The notes under the pieces are model-generated. The model was not told the origin of the DNA. It made no database searches and saw nothing but the letters and a program-made list of their open reading frames with translations. The position numbers and the translations under genes were made by a program. This document shows, piece after piece, positions 27,278 through 34,987 of a stretch of 64,000 nucleotides of DNA (positions within the stretch are counted from its first letter, which is position 1; each line of letters starts with the position of its first letter). Origin of the DNA: JAJEBT01 sp965221485 (GTDB lineage: Bacteria > Pseudomonadota > Alphaproteobacteria > MPNO01 > UBA830); contig OZ244893.1 in NCBI GenBank assembly GCA_965221485.1, positions 3,782,001-3,846,000 on the forward strand. The letters are read 5' to 3'.

Positions 27278-28612
27278 ATGTCTGCAATGCGGTCCAGGCC
27301 CTCCATAGGGGTGCGGCGATACCTGCCAAAAACGTTCTTCGGGCGTTCCGTGCTGATCATCGTCATGCCGCTCATTCTCCTGCAGGCGGTTTCCACCTGG
27401 ATCTTCTATGATCGTCACTGGAATTCGGTAACGCGACGCCTCGCTGGTGCAGTGGCCGGAGAAATCGACCTGATTATCAACGCTCGCGACCGGTATCAGA
27501 ACCGCGCCGCTGCCCGGGAAATTCTGGATTCTGCAGACAAGCTGGGCCTCAGCATCCGTTTCCTGGAGGGTGAAACCCTGTCTTCTGTTTCGTCCGGGGC
27601 CGGCAGCGGTATTCTGGAAACGCGTCTTTCCGATGCCTTGCGCCATCAGGTGGGACGACCGTTCCGGATCGATACCTGGAGCCTCGAGAAGCGGGTTCGA
27701 ATCGAAGTTCAGCTGGAAGACAGCGTCATGCGGGTCGAACTCCCCCGAAAGCGATTGTTCAGCTCGACGACCTATATTTTCGTCATGTGGATGGTTGGTA
27801 CATCGCTTTTGCTCATCGTGGCCGCCACGTGGTTCATGCGCAACCAGGTTCGACCGATTCGCCGACTGGCTCATGCCGTGGACAGATTTGGAAAAGGCCG
27901 GGATACACCGGACTTCCGCCCCGAAGGGGCCACAGAAATTCGCCTTGCTGCGATCGCATTTGATCGGATGCGCCAACGAATCCAGAACATGTTGACGCAG
28001 CGAACCGAGATGCTCACCAGTGTATCCCATGATCTCCGGACTCCGCTGACCCGCATGAAACTTCAGTTGGAGATGCTCGAACCTTCGGACGCCGTGGAGG
28101 CGCTCAAGGGGGATGTCCAGGAAATGCAGGCGCTCGTCGAGGAATTCCTGGCTTTCAGCCGCGGTGAGGGAACCGAGGAAATGACAGAGGTCGATGCCGG
28201 CGAGATTGTTCGTTCACTGGTCGCCGCCACGAAGATGGATGCGAACCGGCTGTCAGCAGAGATGCATGGAGACTTGAGACTGGCAGCAAAACCAAACGCC
28301 TTGCGGCGCTGCCTCACCAACCTCGTGACCAATGCACTGACCCATGCACGAACGGTCAGGGTCGCAGTGCATCGTCGAACGACGCTGGTTCGGTTCATCG
28401 TCGATGATGATGGCCCCGGTATTCCTGAGGAAGAGCGGGAGGCCGTGTTCCGGCCATTTTATCGGCTGGATGCATCCCGCAATCCGCTGACGGGCGGCAC
28501 CGGTCTCGGCCTCGCGATCGCCCGGGACATTGCGCGTGGGCATGGCGGCGACATCACTCTGACCGCATCCCCGATGGGGGGTCTCAGGGCAGAAGTCGAG
28601 ATACCGGTCTGA
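27278..28612 (+). CDS. EnvZ-like sensor histidine kinase
   Basis: The 444-residue inner-membrane kinase has a first membrane helix at about 24-44, a periplasmic sensor domain to about 165, a second helix at 166-187 and a HAMP linker. The H-box is VSHDLRTPLTRMK with phospho-His251, the N-box TNALTHA is near residue 350, and the DDGPGIPEEE and GTGLGLAIARD boxes complete the ATP-binding domain. Periplasmic domain size and the partner type match EnvZ. The stimulus is not evident. Confidence 0.94.
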   Translation: MSAMRSRPSIGVRRYLPKTFFGRSVLIIVMPLILLQAVSTWIFYDRHWNSVTRRLAGAVAGEIDLIINARDRYQNRAAAREILDSADKLGLSIRFLEGETLSSVSSGAGSGILETRLSDALRHQVGRPFRIDTWSLEKRVRIEVQLEDSVMRVELPRKRLFSSTTYIFVMWMVGTSLLLIVAATWFMRNQVRPIRRLAHAVDRFGKGRDTPDFRPEGATEIRLAAIAFDRMRQRIQNMLTQRTEMLTSVSHDLRTPLTRMKLQLEMLEPSDAVEALKGDVQEMQALVEEFLAFSRGEGTEEMTEVDAGEIVRSLVAATKMDANRLSAEMHGDLRLAAKPNALRRCLTNLVTNALTHARTVRVAVHRRTTLVRFIVDDDGPGIPEEEREAVFRPFYRLDASRNPLTGGTGLGLAIARDIARGHGGDITLTASPMGGLRAEVEIPV

Positions 28613-28896
28613 ATACGACCCTCGAAGCCGGTGATTGTGATGTTGCCGGGAAACCGTTCGTTCACCTAGCGATCCCGTTCCGGCTATTCGGCGGCAGGGC
28701 CCGTAATCAAACTCCGGTGTGGATGGGCGTGCTGCATGAGCGGGGCAGTCAACATCGGCAAGATTACGGCCCACCAGATCCTTCGGCCGCCCTATCGTAA
28801 ACGACCTCGCAGGAACATGGCTGATCGACGCTTCCATGAACACTAGGACGATCATGGCTGCGCCAGCGCTTCGATATTGCGGCTCAGCTATGCCGG

Positions 28897-29232
28897 TCAG
28901 AAGAGGCGGGCGCCGTTGGCTACCGGTTGGTCTGCATTGGCGAGGACGACCTCGCCGTTCTGGTCCGGAAATCCGAGAACCAGGACTTCGGACATGAACT
29001 TTCCGATCTGACGTGGGGGGAAGTTGACCACCGCGGCCACCTGTCTGCCCGGGAGTTCACGATAGTCGTAGTGTCGGGTAATCTGGGCGGAGCTTTTCTT
29101 CTCGCCAATTTCAGAACCGAAATCTATCCACAACTTGAATGCAGGCTTTCGCGCTTCCGGATAGGGCTCGGCCCGGATCACAGTTCCGATGCGAATATCG
29201 ACTTTCAGAAAATCGTCAAACGTGATTTCCAA
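28897..29232 (-). CDS. csaA: CsaA-like tRNA-binding-domain protein
   Basis: CsaA is a small dimeric protein with a tRNA-binding (OB-fold) domain, reported in other bacteria to have chaperone activity linked to secretion. The 111-residue chain starts MEITFDDFLKVDIRIGTVIRA and contains KPAFKLWIDFG and VLVLGFPDQNGEVVLA. The start was placed at TTG 29232 because CAGGAG lies eight bases upstream and the N-terminus then fits the family; the longer ATG at 29277 adds an unlikely basic leader. It follows the phasin gene on the minus strand. Confidence 0.88.
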   Translation of the reverse strand: MEITFDDFLKVDIRIGTVIRAEPYPEARKPAFKLWIDFGSEIGEKKSSAQITRHYDYRELPGRQVAAVVNFPPRQIGKFMSEVLVLGFPDQNGEVVLANADQPVANGARLF

Positions 29233-29322
29233 CGATCGCTCCTGACGGCGCGCCACCCCGTGATGGTCCGGACGCAAGAGAAAGGCGGGACCATTCTGTC
29301 GACACAGTCCCGCCCTGCCAGA

Positions 29323-29802
29323 TTACTGGGATGTTGCTTTCGCGATTATGGCTTCACCCTCGGCCGCGGCCTTGTTTCCGTAGGCGACCATTTCGTCCAG
29401 ACCCTCTGCCCATCTCTGGGACACAATGCTGATGGCGTTGTCGGTGGTCGTTGACGCCAGCGCCTGGGTCTCGCGAACGCTGGACAGCCCGTCCTCGAAC
29501 GCGGCTTTCGCGAAGGCGGCCTGCTTGGCGAGCTTTTCCTTCGGTTCGCGCGTACCAGCCATTTCCTGCACGTAGGTACCGGTCTTCTCGAACGTACCGA
29601 GCCAGAACTCGGCCTGCTTTTTGGCCATGGCCTGCCACCCTTCGACAGCAGTCTTGTTGGCCTGGTTGAGTGCTTCAATGTTTTTCTGCTGTGCAGACAG
29701 CATTGCATCAGCATCGATCTGGGGCAGCTTGAAGCCCGCCCACATCTTTGTCATGTCCCAGTTGGGATAGGCTGTTTCCGCAGTGCGATCCTTGCTGGAC
29801 AT
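29323..29802 (-). CDS. Phasin family protein
   Basis: Phasins coat polyhydroxyalkanoate granules and limit their size. The 159-residue protein is helical and amphipathic: NIEALNQANKTAVEGWQAMAKKQAEF near residue 50 is the classical phasin segment, followed by heptad-rich helices and a C-terminal NKAAAEGEAIIAKA. The ATG at 29802 has GGAAGGAG nine bases upstream. The promoter carries three TGCACTGCA boxes, listed separately. Presence of a phasin implies the organism makes PHA; the synthase is outside the window. Confidence 0.9.
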   Translation of the reverse strand: MSSKDRTAETAYPNWDMTKMWAGFKLPQIDADAMLSAQQKNIEALNQANKTAVEGWQAMAKKQAEFWLGTFEKTGTYVQEMAGTREPKEKLAKQAAFAKAAFEDGLSSVRETQALASTTTDNAISIVSQRWAEGLDEMVAYGNKAAAEGEAIIAKATSQ

Positions 29803-29827
29803 TGCTCGCTCCTTCCAAATGTAATGT

Positions 29828-29897
29828 TGCACTGCACAATATGATCGCTGCACTGCAACATGTCAAGCGCTTTTTTACGGAAATATTTTGCACTGCA
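29828..29897. promoter_or_regulatory. Three TGCACTGCA operator boxes in the phasin promoter
   Basis: Exact copies of TGCACTGCA occur at 29828-29836, 29849-29857 and 29889-29897, with starts 21 and 40 bases apart, near whole turns of the helix. TGC-N3-GCA is the reported recognition pattern of PhaR, the repressor of phasin genes in Paracoccus and Rhodobacter. The middle copy sits inside the -35/-10 spacer and the first just downstream of the -10, positions fit for repression. PhaR itself is not encoded here. Confidence 0.7.
29838..29866 (-). promoter_or_regulatory. Sigma-70-type promoter of the phasin gene
   Basis: On the minus strand, a consensus -35 TTGACA (29866-29861) is followed after exactly 17 bases by CATATT (29843-29838), which matches four of six -10 positions. 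The -10 is about 36 bases before the ATG. It is predicted by eye only, but the consensus -35 and ideal spacing make it the best promoter seen in the window. Confidence 0.6.
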
Positions 29898-29978
29898 ATA
29901 TTTTCAGAAATGTGTCGCTGCTACCCCGTCATCACGATGACGGCACTCCCGCGTCCTGAGGCCGCTTTCTCGGCGCTC

Positions 29979-30602
29979 CTAAGCCTCGCTCGCAATGCTG
30001 TCCCGTGATCGGGAGATCCTCGATGGACAGGATCGGACGAAAGCTTCCGCCTGTTTCAGGCGGCGGTCGAGATGAGCCATTGTGCGAGACAGATCCTCTG
30101 TCTCGTCCCTGAGCCAAACCCGCATCGCGGATGCGTAGATCGCGGAAAGGCCCTTGATGCGAAGGAAGCCCATCGGGCCCGAAGCGCTCAGTCCCGCAGC
30201 CTCCAGCGACCAGGCCATGGTGTTCCCCATGGTGGGAGCAAGGCACAGCATAGCCATCGGATCGGTGTACATGTCGCGGGCAATGGAACGCACCGCTTCC
30301 TTGTGAGGACCCAGCGCATCAAATCGCCTGAGAAACACGTCAAGCAGGCGATCCCGTACCGGTTCATCGCGATCTTCGGGATCGTGGCCCTTGAGAACCT
30401 GTTCGTCAATTCTTCGGAAGAAGGCTTTCAACAACGCCGTGCGCGACGGGTAGAGCGCGTAGAGTCTGTCAAGTGGGATCTCGGAATGTGCGGCGATCAT
30501 TTCCATGGTGACCGACCGCCAGGGGTGTTCGGCGGCGAGGGCAAGGGCGGAATCAAGAATCCGACGAGATATTGCTTCGCGTCCTGAGGGTTGTCTGGCC
30601 AT
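29979..30602 (-). CDS. TetR/AcrR-like transcriptional regulator
   Basis: The 207-residue protein has an N-terminal TetR-type helix-turn-helix: ISRRILDSALALAAEHPWRSVTMEMIAAHSEIPLDRLYALYPSRTAL, about residues 11-58. The long helical C-terminal domain (residues 60-190) would bind an effector and dimerise, and it has some resemblance to COQ9-type folds. It lies upstream of the phasin gene on the same strand with a 176-base gap. A TGCAAGTGCA palindrome lies 12 bases before its ATG. It could regulate the phasin, itself, or the divergent sigma factor gene; none is proven. Confidence 0.8.
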   Translation of the reverse strand: MARQPSGREAISRRILDSALALAAEHPWRSVTMEMIAAHSEIPLDRLYALYPSRTALLKAFFRRIDEQVLKGHDPEDRDEPVRDRLLDVFLRRFDALGPHKEAVRSIARDMYTDPMAMLCLAPTMGNTMAWSLEAAGLSASGPMGFLRIKGLSAIYASAMRVWLRDETEDLSRTMAHLDRRLKQAEAFVRSCPSRISRSRDSIASEA

Positions 30603-31124
30603 TTTGATATTCCCTGCAAGTGCAAAAATTCAGTGTGATGACCAATCAAGCCCGGCTTCTGCGAGCGCTCTTGCAACGCGCCACCAACAACTGAAGCTAC
30701 CATTTATTTCGACCAGGGCGGCTCCTCGATTTTCAATCCGGCTTTATCTGACTTAACGATACCCGATTGAAACCAGGCCCCGCGGGCTCCGGTTTCCGAT
30801 GACGCCATCCTGTAAAGCCATTGAACAGAATCTAGCGCCCTGAGGGGTTGTCGGCAAGATGATTGGTTGGGGCTTCCCTCGAAAACCGGGCCGATACGGT
30901 GCGAAATGTCCCGGGGGCTGCCGGTTCCGGGATGGTCCCTCGTCTCCGGAGAGTGTCGCCCCTATCCAGTTTTCGCCAACGCTGCTGAGCTGACTGCGGG
31001 TCCCGAAACGTCATGAGGGAGCTCCACCTGGCCCCTGCGGCCAGTACGCCTGTCCCTCTGTTCCGGTTGATTGAAACCTTGCCCTGTGCCAAGCTTCGCC
31101 AATCGTCTTCGGGAGTGCTGAACA
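30603..31124. other. Divergent intergenic region, tetR-like / rpoH-like
   Basis: This 522-base spacer should hold the promoters of the minus-strand regulator and the plus-strand sigma factor. Apart from the palindrome at 30615 no confident promoter, RNA or repeat was seen. No frame resembles a protein. Confidence 0.5.
30615..30624. promoter_or_regulatory. TGCAAGTGCA palindrome before the tetR-like gene
   Basis: TGC-N4-GCA lies 12 to 22 bases upstream of the regulator start and overlaps its presumed ribosome-binding site. The spacing variant TGC-N4-GCA is also reported for PhaR sites in Rhodobacter. A single copy without flanking matches is weak evidence. Confidence 0.3.
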
Positions 31125-31979
31125 ATGCAGGGATCATTGCCCGATGATATCGAAAAGATCCTCGATGGAGCGTTGAACCTGACAGCGGAAGAAGAGCGTG
31201 CGCTGTTTTCCCGCATGCATGACGGTGACGGCGATGCCCGCGAACGCCTGCTGCTCAGCCAGTTCCGAAGCGTCGTTTGGATGGCCCGCCGATACCGGCG
31301 GCGTGGTTGCACTTTGCCGGATCTGATACAGGAGGGCGTGGTCGGTCTCCTCGAAGCTATAAACCGCTTCAACCCGGACCGCGGACTGAGGTTGTCGACC
31401 TTTGCCACATGGTGGATCCGTGCTTCCATACAGGATTACGTGATCCGATCCTGTTCCATCGTTCGCGTCGCCACAACCCCGCGGCATCGTGCCATGTTTT
31501 TCAGCTGTCTTCCTGGCGAAGAGGAGGGCGACAGCGGCGAGCCCGTTGGCCATTGGCTGGCGCAACGGTTCCAGACGACGATCGAGGATGTTCGCGCGTT
31601 CTCTGCCAGAATGCGTCACACGGACCAGTCGCTGGACACCGGGTCGGTGCCCGGCCGTCAGGCATGCGAGGCCCTTCCTGACAGGACCTCTGATCCCGAG
31701 CATCAACTGGCGTCCCGACGAACCCGCGCGGATCTCATCCGATGGTTGCGTGAAACCTTGCCCGGCCTCACGAAACGTGAACGCCACGTGTTGCGCCGCC
31801 GGTTTGTGTCGGGACAGCGCGAGAGCTTCGCGAAAATAGCCGACGATCTCAGCCTGTCACGAGAACGCGTCCGCCAGGTTGAGGCCGAATTGCTGCGCAA
31901 GCTGCGAAGCCGGGTTGACCTGCTGCCCGATCACGATCTTCGTGGCGGGGAGTTCACGGAAATGTTTAGTCGCGGTTAA
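31125..31979 (+). CDS. Second RpoH-like (group 3) sigma factor
   Basis: The 284-residue protein shares the sigma-32 layout: region 2 with LPDLIQEGVVGLLEAINRFN and FATWWIRASIQDYVIRSCS, and region 4 helix-turn-helix LSLSRERVRQVEAELLRKL. Unlike the rpoH product, the RpoH box is degraded to PRHRAMFFSCLPG and region 1 is short. Alphaproteobacteria often carry a second RpoH (RpoH2), linked elsewhere to singlet-oxygen or general stress; that role is assumed by analogy only. The stop overlaps the convergent proC stop by a few bases. Confidence 0.85.
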   Translation: MQGSLPDDIEKILDGALNLTAEEERALFSRMHDGDGDARERLLLSQFRSVVWMARRYRRRGCTLPDLIQEGVVGLLEAINRFNPDRGLRLSTFATWWIRASIQDYVIRSCSIVRVATTPRHRAMFFSCLPGEEEGDSGEPVGHWLAQRFQTTIEDVRAFSARMRHTDQSLDTGSVPGRQACEALPDRTSDPEHQLASRRTRADLIRWLRETLPGLTKRERHVLRRRFVSGQRESFAKIADDLSLSRERVRQVEAELLRKLRSRVDLLPDHDLRGGEFTEMFSRG

Positions 31980-32806
31980 CCCGCCAGTTCCCGTGACCGC
32001 CGGGTTGCTGCCGCCACCGCTCGATCCATCAGGGTGGTGAGGCCATCATCAGCCATCAAAACCTCAAGCGCAGCCTGAGTGGTTCCGCCGGGACTGGTGA
32101 CATTGCGACGCAGGACATCAGGGCTGGTATCGGACAGTCGGGCCAGTTCTCCGGCGCCTGCGACCGTGGACAGGGCGAGGCGCCTGGATATCTCCTGCGG
32201 CAAGCCCTGGGCAACACCGGCTTTCGCAAGGCTCTCGATCAACAGGAATACATAGGCTGGACCGCTGCCCGAAACTGCTGTGACGGGGTCAATCAAGGAC
32301 TCATTTTCCACCCATACGGCTTCTCCAACGGCTTCAAGAAGCCCCTGGCAGACCGAGCGTTGTTCACGAGTGACCCGACGGTTCGCGCAGGCAGCGCTGA
32401 TACCGCGGCCGATAGCGGCGGGTGTGTTCGGCATCGTTCGGACAATGCTGACATCATTTCCGAGGCGGGACTCGAAAAATGAGATGGAGCAGCCCGCGGC
32501 AATCGACACAACCACTGTCTGGTCCCCGATCCTTTCACGGTATTCCGGAACAACGTTTTCCAGTTCTTGCGGCTTGACTGCAAACATAAGCACATCGCAG
32601 GAACGGGACGACGGAAGATCAGCGGGGTCTTCTACGACCTGGACACCAGTGGTCTTGCGAATCGATCGGGCGATAGATGAGGCGGGTTCGACGACTGTCA
32701 CCTGCTCCGCCGGCTGGCCCCGGGCCAGCCAGCCTTTAAGCAGGGCGCCGCCCATCTTGCCACATCCCACAAGAACAATTGACGGATGCGTGGGCTCACC
32801 CGTCAT
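31976..32806 (-). CDS. proC: Pyrroline-5-carboxylate reductase ProC
   Basis: ProC reduces pyrroline-5-carboxylate to proline with NAD(P)H. The 276-residue protein starts MTGEPTHPSIVLVGCGKMGG, with the dinucleotide-binding glycines at 14-19. MFAVKPQELENVV, RTMPNTPAAIGRG and the dimerisation motif VTSPGGTTQAALE are all present. The ATG at 32806 was chosen because the upstream extension overlaps the preceding gene. It lies five bases after the ybjN-like gene, so probably co-transcribed. Confidence 0.95.
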   Translation of the reverse strand: MTGEPTHPSIVLVGCGKMGGALLKGWLARGQPAEQVTVVEPASSIARSIRKTTGVQVVEDPADLPSSRSCDVLMFAVKPQELENVVPEYRERIGDQTVVVSIAAGCSISFFESRLGNDVSIVRTMPNTPAAIGRGISAACANRRVTREQRSVCQGLLEAVGEAVWVENESLIDPVTAVSGSGPAYVFLLIESLAKAGVAQGLPQEISRRLALSTVAGAGELARLSDTSPDVLRRNVTSPGGTTQAALEVLMADDGLTTLMDRAVAAATRRSRELAG

Positions 32807-32811
32807 GGGGC

Positions 32812-33312
32812 TCAGGCCTCGCCTTGGGTCTCGATGACGGCTGAAAGGATGGCATCCTCGGGTGCCTGTCCGCCCCAGACGACAAACTGGAACGCCGGGT
32901 AATACCGCTCGCATTCATCCAGTGCGATCCTGATAACCGATTCCAGATTCCCGGGTTCTAGCGCGCTGTCCTGCATCAGAACGGCGTGACGGAAAACCGG
33001 CATTCCGTTGTCCGACCACAAATCGAAATGGCCCAGAAACAGGCGCTCATTGATGCCCGCCAACAGGGAGTGGATCCTCAGCGACTTGCCATCGGGAATC
33101 CGCATATCGAAAGCGCAGGCGAACAGGATGGCGTCGACACCGGGATGTCTGGTGATGAACAGGCGATAATTACACCACTGACCCTGAATATCGAGAGCGA
33201 TGTCCGCATCACCGTCGCGGTCATAGGACCATCCCCGGTTGAGGGCTATCTCCTCCACCTGATCTATGGGATCAGGGATCTCCTGGGCAAGTTCATCGGC
33301 CAAGAGTGTCAT
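32812..33312 (-). CDS. YbjN domain-containing protein
   Basis: The 166-residue protein belongs to the YbjN family, which resembles type III secretion chaperone folds and has a general stress or regulatory role in enterobacteria. Characteristic segments are WCNYRLFITRHPGVDAILFACAFDM and GHFDLWSDNGMPVFRHAVLM. The ATG at 33312 gives the normal start MTLLADELAQEIPDPID. It precedes proC, a conserved alphaproteobacterial pairing. The molecular function is unknown. Confidence 0.85.
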   Translation of the reverse strand: MTLLADELAQEIPDPIDQVEEIALNRGWSYDRDGDADIALDIQGQWCNYRLFITRHPGVDAILFACAFDMRIPDGKSLRIHSLLAGINERLFLGHFDLWSDNGMPVFRHAVLMQDSALEPGNLESVIRIALDECERYYPAFQFVVWGGQAPEDAILSAVIETQGEA

Positions 33313-33447
33313 GATCGGCGCCTTCCCGTGCCTTGCTCGACGCCATTCCCACAAAATCATGGGGGCGGGAACATCGAGACCACAACATCCAGAATGGCAG
33401 AACGGTTTTGCCGATACAACCGAAATTGACAGAATTTTACCTGCTCA

Positions 33448-33463
33448 CCACAAAATATTGTGG
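33448..33463. repeat. Inverted repeat upstream of the ybjN-like gene
   Basis: CCACAA and TTGTGG flank AATA in a perfect 6-bp dyad. A second weaker dyad, CCCA-N8-TGGG at 33348-33363, also contains CCACAAAAT. The pair lies 36 to 151 bases upstream of the ybjN-like start and could be operator sites. Confidence 0.3.
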
Positions 33464-33585
33464 GCTGGTGCGAATCACCCTGGCTCTGTTTGTGGCCGCC
33501 CTTTCGGTATTGGCGCGGCCATTGGCAAATCCGGACCTTCGGCCGCAGTGCGTCCGGAGGCCGTATCGACAGCTGCGGCCTCGAG

Positions 33586-33966
33586 CTATCCGGCGTCCGT
33601 TTCGAGCCTCGAAATTCGCTCTTCAAGCTCGCCCTGGCGGACTGCCAGCTGTTCCGCGGACTTTCTGATCGCGTCGAGCTCGTGACGCAACGCCGAAATC
33701 TCCGGGCCGGCGTTCACTGTTTCATTCAGCCTGTCTTCAAGCCCGGCGATGCGTCCGGTGATCTCTCCCTGCCCGTCTCGCGTATTGACTGCCATTTCCC
33801 TGAAGGCATTGAACTCGTCGCGGGTGACAAGATCCATTTCGGACAGGAGGCGGTCCATCTGATGCCGAACCATGTCCCTTGCTTCCCGGCGAAGTCCCGA
33901 CAGCGTCCCCAATACGCCGCTGGCCATGACAGCGGCGTCGTCGAACATCCTTCTCCGATCCTGCAT
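33586..33966 (-). CDS. ubiK: Ubiquinone biosynthesis accessory factor UbiK
   Basis: UbiK (YqiC/BMFP family) helps assemble the ubiquinone biosynthesis complex. The 126-residue protein begins MQDRRRMFDDAAVMASGVLG and ends with the long coiled coil EISALRHELDAIRKSAEQLA... ending ERISRLE. The ATG at 33966 is supported by GGAGGAG eight bases upstream. It is divergent from lgt. The C-terminal trimeric coiled coil and amphipathic N-terminus match the family. Confidence 0.85.
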   Translation of the reverse strand: MQDRRRMFDDAAVMASGVLGTLSGLRREARDMVRHQMDRLLSEMDLVTRDEFNAFREMAVNTRDGQGEITGRIAGLEDRLNETVNAGPEISALRHELDAIRKSAEQLAVRQGELEERISRLETDAG

Positions 33967-34195
33967 AACATTCTCCTCCAGACTACAGGACACATAACCG
34001 CAAGCTTCGCTGACAAGACTCTCTTGAGCCGGAAGGAAGCCCGGTTCGTCAGCGAGCCCGGTAAAACCAGGGCTGTCAGGCAAGGCTGTGAGGGCCTGCC
34101 TTGCCCTCCATCGTCGGTGACACTATAACCGCGTTCCAACGGCGATGGGGAGCCAGGAATGGTCCTTCAATTGGCGGCAATCCAGGACCGCGTCA

Positions 34196-34987
34196 ATGCT
34201 TGTTTTCCCCAATATTGATCCGGTCGCGATAGAAATTGGCCCCTTGGCCATTCGCTGGTATGCGCTCTCATACGTTGCCGGCATTCTTTTTGCGTGGCAA
34301 TACATCCGCTGGCTGGCGGGAAAAACACCTGGAGGCCCAACCCGCGCCGATGCCGATGATTTCATACTTTGGGCCACAATCGGCATCCTTTTTGGTGGGC
34401 GGCTGGGTTACATCCTGTTCTACAAGGCCGGCTACTACATTGAAAACCCTCTCGAAGTCCTTGCGTTGTGGCAAGGGGGGATGTCATTTCACGGCGGTTT
34501 TCTCGGCGTGGTTGCGGCCCTTTTCCTGTTTGCGTGGCGGCGTGGCTATCACTGGCTGACCCTGGCAGATCTTTCAGCCTGCGCAACGCCGGTCGGCTTG
34601 TTTCTTGGACGCAGCGCAAACTTTGTCAATGGCGAACTCTATGGAAGAGTCACCGAGTCTCCTCTCGGGATGGTTTTTCCTGGTGCCGGACCGTTGCCGC
34701 GTCATCCCAGCCAGCTTTACGAGGCGGTCCTGGAAGGCGCTCTCCTGTTTGTCATCCTGTTGTGGCTGGCAACCCGGGGACAGATGCTCGAGCGACGCGG
34801 CTGCCTCGCCGGCGTCTTTATCACCGGATACGGTCTGTCGCGCATCATCGTGGAAGCCTTCAGGGAACCGGATGCTCACATCGGATTCCTTACGTTCGGT
34901 ACGACGATGGGGCAATGGCTCTCTGTCCCCATGGTCCTTTTCGGTCTTTGGCTCATCGTGACCGCGCGCCGTCATGACACCGCTTGA
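34196..34987 (+). CDS. lgt: Prolipoprotein diacylglyceryl transferase Lgt
   Basis: Lgt attaches diacylglycerol to the lipobox cysteine of prolipoproteins in the inner membrane. The 263-residue protein has seven membrane segments and the signature GRSANFVNGELYGR, together with RWYALSYVAGI, GGRLGYILFY and PRHPSQLYEA. The start at 34196 has AGGA upstream and gives MLVFPNIDPVAIEIG. The next gene overlaps it by 14 bases. A putative lipoprotein fragment lies three genes downstream. Confidence 0.95.
   Translation: MLVFPNIDPVAIEIGPLAIRWYALSYVAGILFAWQYIRWLAGKTPGGPTRADADDFILWATIGILFGGRLGYILFYKAGYYIENPLEVLALWQGGMSFHGGFLGVVAALFLFAWRRGYHWLTLADLSACATPVGLFLGRSANFVNGELYGRVTESPLGMVFPGAGPLPRHPSQLYEAVLEGALLFVILLWLATRGQMLERRGCLAGVFITGYGLSRIIVEAFREPDAHIGFLTFGTTMGQWLSVPMVLFGLWLIVTARRHDTA

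Noticed and set aside
26492..28030. A 512-codon open frame on the minus strand
   Set aside because: It lies antisense to the response regulator and histidine kinase genes, whose products are fully recognisable; the translated sequence has no family features.
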